A DNA stretch of 8,289 nucleotides from Methanobacteriota archaeon (GTDB taxonomy: Archaea > Thermoplasmatota > Poseidoniia > Poseidoniales > Poseidoniaceae), in NCBI GenBank assembly GCA_018623995.1, contig JAAZUV010000054.1:1-8289 (forward strand), in the 5' to 3' direction. Numbering within the stretch: the stretch's first letter is position 1; each line of letters begins with the position of its first letter. A program made the translations under genes and the position numbers. Below, piece after piece: positions 5,572 to 8,289 of the stretch. The notes under the pieces were generated by a model. The model ran no database searches. It was not told the DNA's origin and saw nothing but the letters and a program-made list of their open reading frames with translations.

Positions 5572-6477
5572 TCATCTCCTTGTTGTAAGGGCCTTAACGA
5601 GGTCTCTTAGTCGTTGGGCTATCTCTTCATCAATAATGAGTTGTTCCTCTTTTTCAGAAATGAATTCAAGAGATGCTTCAATTCCGATCCGTTCTCCTTT
5701 AGCCCAAATCTGACCTAATAGGTTGGACCGATGTTCGTCAGCAACCCTCTCATCTTCGAGTATATCACGTGCTGCGTACTTGTAATCGTTGTACCTCTGA
5801 CGATTGAGTTTCTTGACCTTTGGTTGTCGTCCACCGCCTGTGTCATCGTGCTTCGATTTTCGTCGTCGTCGATGTTCACGTTTTTTCGGTGTCTTGGTAA
5901 CAATTTGTTTGAAAACGTTCTTGGCTTGAATTGACTCTTCCGCCTGAATTTCAGAAACAACCTCTGGCGTTGCAATCTCTGTTGGTTTCTCTACATCGGA
6001 TTCAACAGCAACTTCGACCGTGATTTGTGGCTCTGCTTCAGCAATAGCAGTTTCTGGTTCAAGAATAGATTCAGTCTTCTTTACAGACTCTTGAGATTGC
6101 TTGCGAAGTTCGGCCAACCGATCGGCACGGGATACTTGTTGAACGGATTGTGTATCAGTCGTAGCATTCAGTGCACTAGCCTGAACGGCTGGTTTTTGCG
6201 TAGTAGGGGCAGCTGGCGGATGTTGTGCGCCAAGTTTCTTTCGAGCTTCTTCCTGTTTCTTTCGGAATTCGCTCGCATCAACAGTTTGTCGAGGTTCAAC
6301 CCGATTTTGGCTCGACGACCCAGGGGAGTTGGATTGACTACGTTCGTTCCTCTTCTTTTGGCGAACTTGATTCGCATTTGCAGCAAATGGATTGAAAGGC
6401 TCATCCGGTTTTCTGCGTCGGTCTCGAATTATAAATCCCCCAATAATCAATTCTCTCGGTCGACTCGTTAAAAACAA
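5572..6477 (-). CDS. Low-complexity basic/acidic protein of unknown function, start uncertain
   Basis: I do not recognise this protein. With the outermost start it has 301 residues in distinct zones: a basic, Q/S/N-rich region (about 28-66), a charged probable coiled coil (FRKKQEEARKKLG, 71-83), a Pro/Ala/Thr linker (84-115), a second charged helix (RADRLAELRKQSQESVKK, 117-134), an acidic Glu/Val/Ala stretch (139-185), a basic cluster KKREHRRRRKSKH (198-210) with GGG at 214-216, and a C-terminal domain (about 225-301) that looks folded and helical. Such a build suggests an RNA- or ribosome-associated protein, but that is inference. There is no ATG start in frame: only TTG at 6477 or 6450, neither with a good SD. 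A strong TATA-like box lies inside the reading frame at 6428-6435, so the true N-terminus is probably shorter. The gene follows kae1 by about 15 nt and is coupled to the FKBP gene downstream. Confidence 0.75.
   Translation of the reverse strand: MFLTSRPRELIIGGFIIRDRRRKPDEPFNPFAANANQVRQKKRNERSQSNSPGSSSQNRVEPRQTVDASEFRKKQEEARKKLGAQHPPAAPTTQKPAVQASALNATTDTQSVQQVSRADRLAELRKQSQESVKKTESILEPETAIAEAEPQITVEVAVESDVEKPTEIATPEVVSEIQAEESIQAKNVFKQIVTKTPKKREHRRRRKSKHDDTGGGRQPKVKKLNRQRYNDYKYAARDILEDERVADEHRSNLLGQIWAKGERIGIEASLEFISEKEEQLIIDEEIAQRLRDLVKALTTRR
5576..5580 (-). promoter_or_regulatory. Shine-Dalgarno site of the FKBP gene
   Basis: AGGAG on the minus strand, 8 nt before the ATG at 5567. It directly precedes the TGA (5572-5574) of the upstream gene, so the end of that gene and the start of this one are interleaved, as expected for coupled translation. 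Confidence 0.6.
6428..6435 (-). promoter_or_regulatory. TATA box-like element inside the 301-codon frame
   Basis: TTTATAAT on the minus strand within GGATTTATAATTCG, the best TATA match I see in the window. Its centre is about 27 nt upstream of an ATG at 6404, ideal for a leaderless archaeal start. That ATG, however, opens a different frame from the 301-codon gene. It may be the internal promoter for this gene and those downstream (FKBP, mutase, epimerase). Confidence 0.4.
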
Positions 6478-6491
6478 TCCGCTAACTATGT

Positions 6492-7508
6492 CTAACTCCA
6501 GTTAACAATCGTGTCATCCGTTCGCATGTATTGATCGATGCCACTGGATTCAAATGGAGTTTTTCGGCCAGTCTTCAATTCGATGTAACCAAGGAGGCCA
6601 ATCATCGTACCATTGTCAATGCAATACATCCTTGGTGGCGCATGAGACGTCGATTCCCGCTCGTGTGCCATGAGAGTGGACATCTCTCTCAATCTGTTGT
6701 TGCATGCAACTCCTCCGCCAAGTAAGACTTCTTTTTTGCCACTGTGCGCAAGAGCTCGTTCTGCAACTTCGATGCATGCTGCAAAGGCGTGTTCTTGGAG
6801 AGACCAACAGACTGCACCGAGTGAATGTCCTTTCTCAATGAGTCTCTGAGCAGCGGTTAGTATTCCAGAAAATGCAAGATCCATGCCTCGTACAGGATAC
6901 GGTAACTCAAGACCATCGAGTGTCGCATTTGGATGCCCATCGATGTACTCCTTCGCTAGCTTTTCAATAACCGGTCCACCAGGGAACGGAATTCCTTGTT
7001 GACGAGCAAACTTGTCCAACATATTTCCTATGCCGATATCCAGTGTTTCTCCCAAAACGCGATATTTGCCTTGTAACTTAGCAATAACTTGCGTGTTGCC
7101 TCCGCTGACATACAACAAAACAGGATCATTGCAGTCACATTGTTGTCGTCCAATTTCGATGTGTGCGACACAATGATTGACGCCTATGAGTGGCGCATCC
7201 AACTTGCTTGAGAGTGTACGAGCGACGGATGCGCCAATGCGCAGACATGGTCCCAAGCCAGGACCTTGAGAATAAGAAATGGCTCCAATATCATTCGATG
7301 TCAAATTCTGAGAATCTAAGACACGTGTAAACAATTCTGCTGCATAATCCCGGTGATGATCAGCCGCCTCCCGAGGATGTATGCCCCCCTCTAGCGGCTT
7401 GATAGTATCTCCAACAGATGGATAGGGGATACCGTTCGGGTCCACAAGACCAAATGAGAATGTATGTGCAGTGGACTCAATTCCTATGGTCCATTTGCCT
7501 TCGTCCAT
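6492..7508 (-). CDS. kae1: KEOPS complex tRNA threonylcarbamoyladenosine synthase subunit Kae1
   Basis: Transfers the threonylcarbamoyl group to A37 of ANN-decoding tRNAs (t6A), working in the KEOPS complex with Bud32, Cgi121 and Pcc1. From the ATG at 7508 it has 338 residues in an ASKHA fold. Motifs: IGIESTAHTFSFG (8-20), SQGPGLGPCLRIG (80-92), NHCVAHIEIG (111-120) with metal ligands His112 and His116, YVSGGNT (133-139), DIGIGNMLDKFAR (157-169), GGGVACNNRLREM (264-276), and CIDNGTMIG (296-304) with metal ligand Asp298. The end IDQYMRTDD matches the usual archaeal C-terminus. There is no fused Bud32 kinase, as found in some archaea, so Bud32 must be separate. A GTG at 7544 would add 12 residues, but those do not look like family sequence and would leave only 14 nt to the divergent hutI; the ATG has a weak GGTGG upstream. 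It opens the run of minus-strand genes. Confidence 0.96.
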   Translation of the reverse strand: MDEGKWTIGIESTAHTFSFGLVDPNGIPYPSVGDTIKPLEGGIHPREAADHHRDYAAELFTRVLDSQNLTSNDIGAISYSQGPGLGPCLRIGASVARTLSSKLDAPLIGVNHCVAHIEIGRQQCDCNDPVLLYVSGGNTQVIAKLQGKYRVLGETLDIGIGNMLDKFARQQGIPFPGGPVIEKLAKEYIDGHPNATLDGLELPYPVRGMDLAFSGILTAAQRLIEKGHSLGAVCWSLQEHAFAACIEVAERALAHSGKKEVLLGGGVACNNRLREMSTLMAHERESTSHAPPRMYCIDNGTMIGLLGYIELKTGRKTPFESSGIDQYMRTDDTIVNWS

Positions 7509-7558
7509 GGACCACCCTGCATGCGATTGTTCTTCAACTCTCACCTATTCCCCCAACC
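7509..7558. promoter_or_regulatory. Short divergent intergenic region between kae1 and hutI
   Basis: Fifty bases separate the two divergent start codons, so both core promoters must overlap here or extend into the opposite gene. I see no convincing TATA box at the expected distance for either gene and no inverted repeat that would mark an operator. The stretch includes a C-run (about 7550-7554) just before the hutI ATG. Confidence 0.3.
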
Positions 7559-8289
7559 ATGCGAACCATCTTTCACAACATTGGTTCGTTGCAAACCATG
7601 GATGATAATTCACAAATAACTTTTGGTAAATCTATTGTTGTAAATAGTAACAGAATAGAAGCATTAGTGGAATCAACAGAGGAATTTGAATCATCTGATG
7701 CGAAATTCGTTGATGTTGGTGGTAAAGCAATTGTTCCTGGTTTTATCGATTCCCACAATCACTTGGTATGGTCGGGTGATCGATTTAACGAACACAACTT
7801 GCGGATGAAGGGCCATTCCTATGCAGAAATTGCAGGTATGGGTGGAGGTATTATGCAAACTGTTTCCTCGACTCGCAGAAGTAGTGATGGAGAATTGTTG
7901 AACATTGGCAGGTCACGTTTATTGGAAGCACTACGTAATGGCACAACATTTGTTGAAGCAAAATCAGGATATGGATTATCAACAGAACATGAATTGCGTC
8001 TACTGAACGTTGTCAACCATCTCAAATCTGAATCAAATTTACCATCCATTCACTCAACGTGGATGGGCGCTCATGCCGTCACACCAGATCAAACCTATGC
8101 GTCTTACACTGAGGAAATTCTGTCCGATCAATTACCTGCGGTATTGGATTCTCAATTGGCAGAATCCGCAGATGTATTTTGTGAGCCCGGATGGTTTTCA
8201 ATCGAACAGTCTGAAGACATACTCCGTGCCTCACGCCGAGGTGGTCTCGATTTGCGGATGCACGTTGACGAATTCAGTGACGGAGGAGG
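7559..8289 (+). CDS. hutI: Imidazolonepropionase, C-terminus cut by window edge
   Basis: Hydrolyses 4-imidazolone-5-propionate to N-formimino-L-glutamate, the third step of histidine breakdown, in the cytosol. The 243 codons visible (usual length about 400) belong to the metal-dependent amidohydrolase family: a small beta domain with MRTIFHNIGSLQT at the start, then VPGFIDSHNHLVWSGDR (59-75) with the HxH metal pair His66 and His68, LRMKGHSYAEIAGMGGGI (81-98), which is a HutI-specific block, EAKSGYGLS (133-141), MGAHAVTPD (169-177), DVFCEPGWFS (205-214) and MHVDEF (234-239), whose His235 matches the third metal ligand. The ATG at 7559 is preferred over the in-frame ATG at 7598 because residues 1-13 match the family start. 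The first 150 bases are A/T-rich (17 of 60 G+C at 7621-7680) compared with kae1. It is divergent from the rest and no other hut gene is visible; hutU/hutH may lie to the right. Confidence 0.95.
   Translation, partial: MRTIFHNIGSLQTMDDNSQITFGKSIVVNSNRIEALVESTEEFESSDAKFVDVGGKAIVPGFIDSHNHLVWSGDRFNEHNLRMKGHSYAEIAGMGGGIMQTVSSTRRSSDGELLNIGRSRLLEALRNGTTFVEAKSGYGLSTEHELRLLNVVNHLKSESNLPSIHSTWMGAHAVTPDQTYASYTEEILSDQLPAVLDSQLAESADVFCEPGWFSIEQSEDILRASRRGGLDLRMHVDEFSDGG

Noticed and set aside
5841..5892. Repetitive TCGTCGTCG tract suggesting a repeat element
   Set aside because: It is codon repetition for the Arg cluster of the 301-codon protein, too short and irregular to be a separate repeat.
6168..6404. 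78-codon minus-strand frame starting at the ATG downstream of the TATA-like box
   Set aside because: It overlaps the 301-codon frame, its Arg/Leu/Asn-rich sequence looks like a shadow, and it ends with no link to a neighbour. The ATG itself is kept as a finding because of its position.
7542..7544. GTG start for kae1, adding 12 residues
   Set aside because: The extra residues do not resemble Kae1 N-termini and would leave only 14 nt to the divergent hutI start.

Overview
This window reads as a stretch of compact archaeal chromosome, most likely from a marine planktonic euryarchaeon such as Marine Group II/III (Poseidoniales and relatives). That placement is an inference. It rests on a Kae1-type KEOPS ATPase without a bacterial TsaD context, an archaeal two-gene methylmalonyl-CoA mutase, TATA-like boxes about 22-28 nt upstream of some ATGs, and a few bacterial-looking metabolic genes (type I FolE, HutI). 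Several genes also carry strong Shine-Dalgarno sites of the GGAGGTGAT type, so SD-led and apparently leaderless starts are mixed. Nearly every base is coding. I see no tRNA, rRNA, CRISPR array, insertion sequence, long repeat or phage gene.

Layout: nine genes lie on the minus strand and one on the plus strand. Read in the direction of transcription from 7508 down to 1, the minus-strand genes are: kae1 (tRNA t6A synthesis); a 301-codon low-complexity protein of unknown function; a SlyD-like FKBP prolyl isomerase with a His-rich tail; methylmalonyl-CoA mutase large subunit; methylmalonyl-CoA epimerase; a small helical protein of unknown function; an ABC-2 exporter ATPase and its permease (NatAB-like); a ribbon-helix-helix DNA-binding protein; and GTP cyclohydrolase I (folE), cut by the left edge. 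On the plus strand, divergent from kae1, is the first part of imidazolonepropionase (hutI), cut by the right edge.

The minus-strand genes are spaced by a few to about 40 nt or overlap. In three places the ribosome binding site sits inside or across the end of the previous gene (FKBP, epimerase, permease), which points to coupled translation. Mutase and epimerase are the two consecutive steps that join (S)-methylmalonyl-CoA to succinyl-CoA, so they form a real metabolic pair. The B12-binding small subunit and the MeaB chaperone are not in the window and must be encoded elsewhere. The ATPase and permease form one exporter. The ribbon-helix-helix gene overlaps folE and probably has its own promoter, so it may control folE.

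I did not find a clearly new biological system. The points most worth a second look are: the unresolved 5' end of the 301-codon gene, where the best TATA box in the window points at an out-of-frame ATG; an epimerase whose conserved HH metal-site pair reads QQ; the RHH-folE overlap; and the unrecognised small protein between the epimerase and the exporter.
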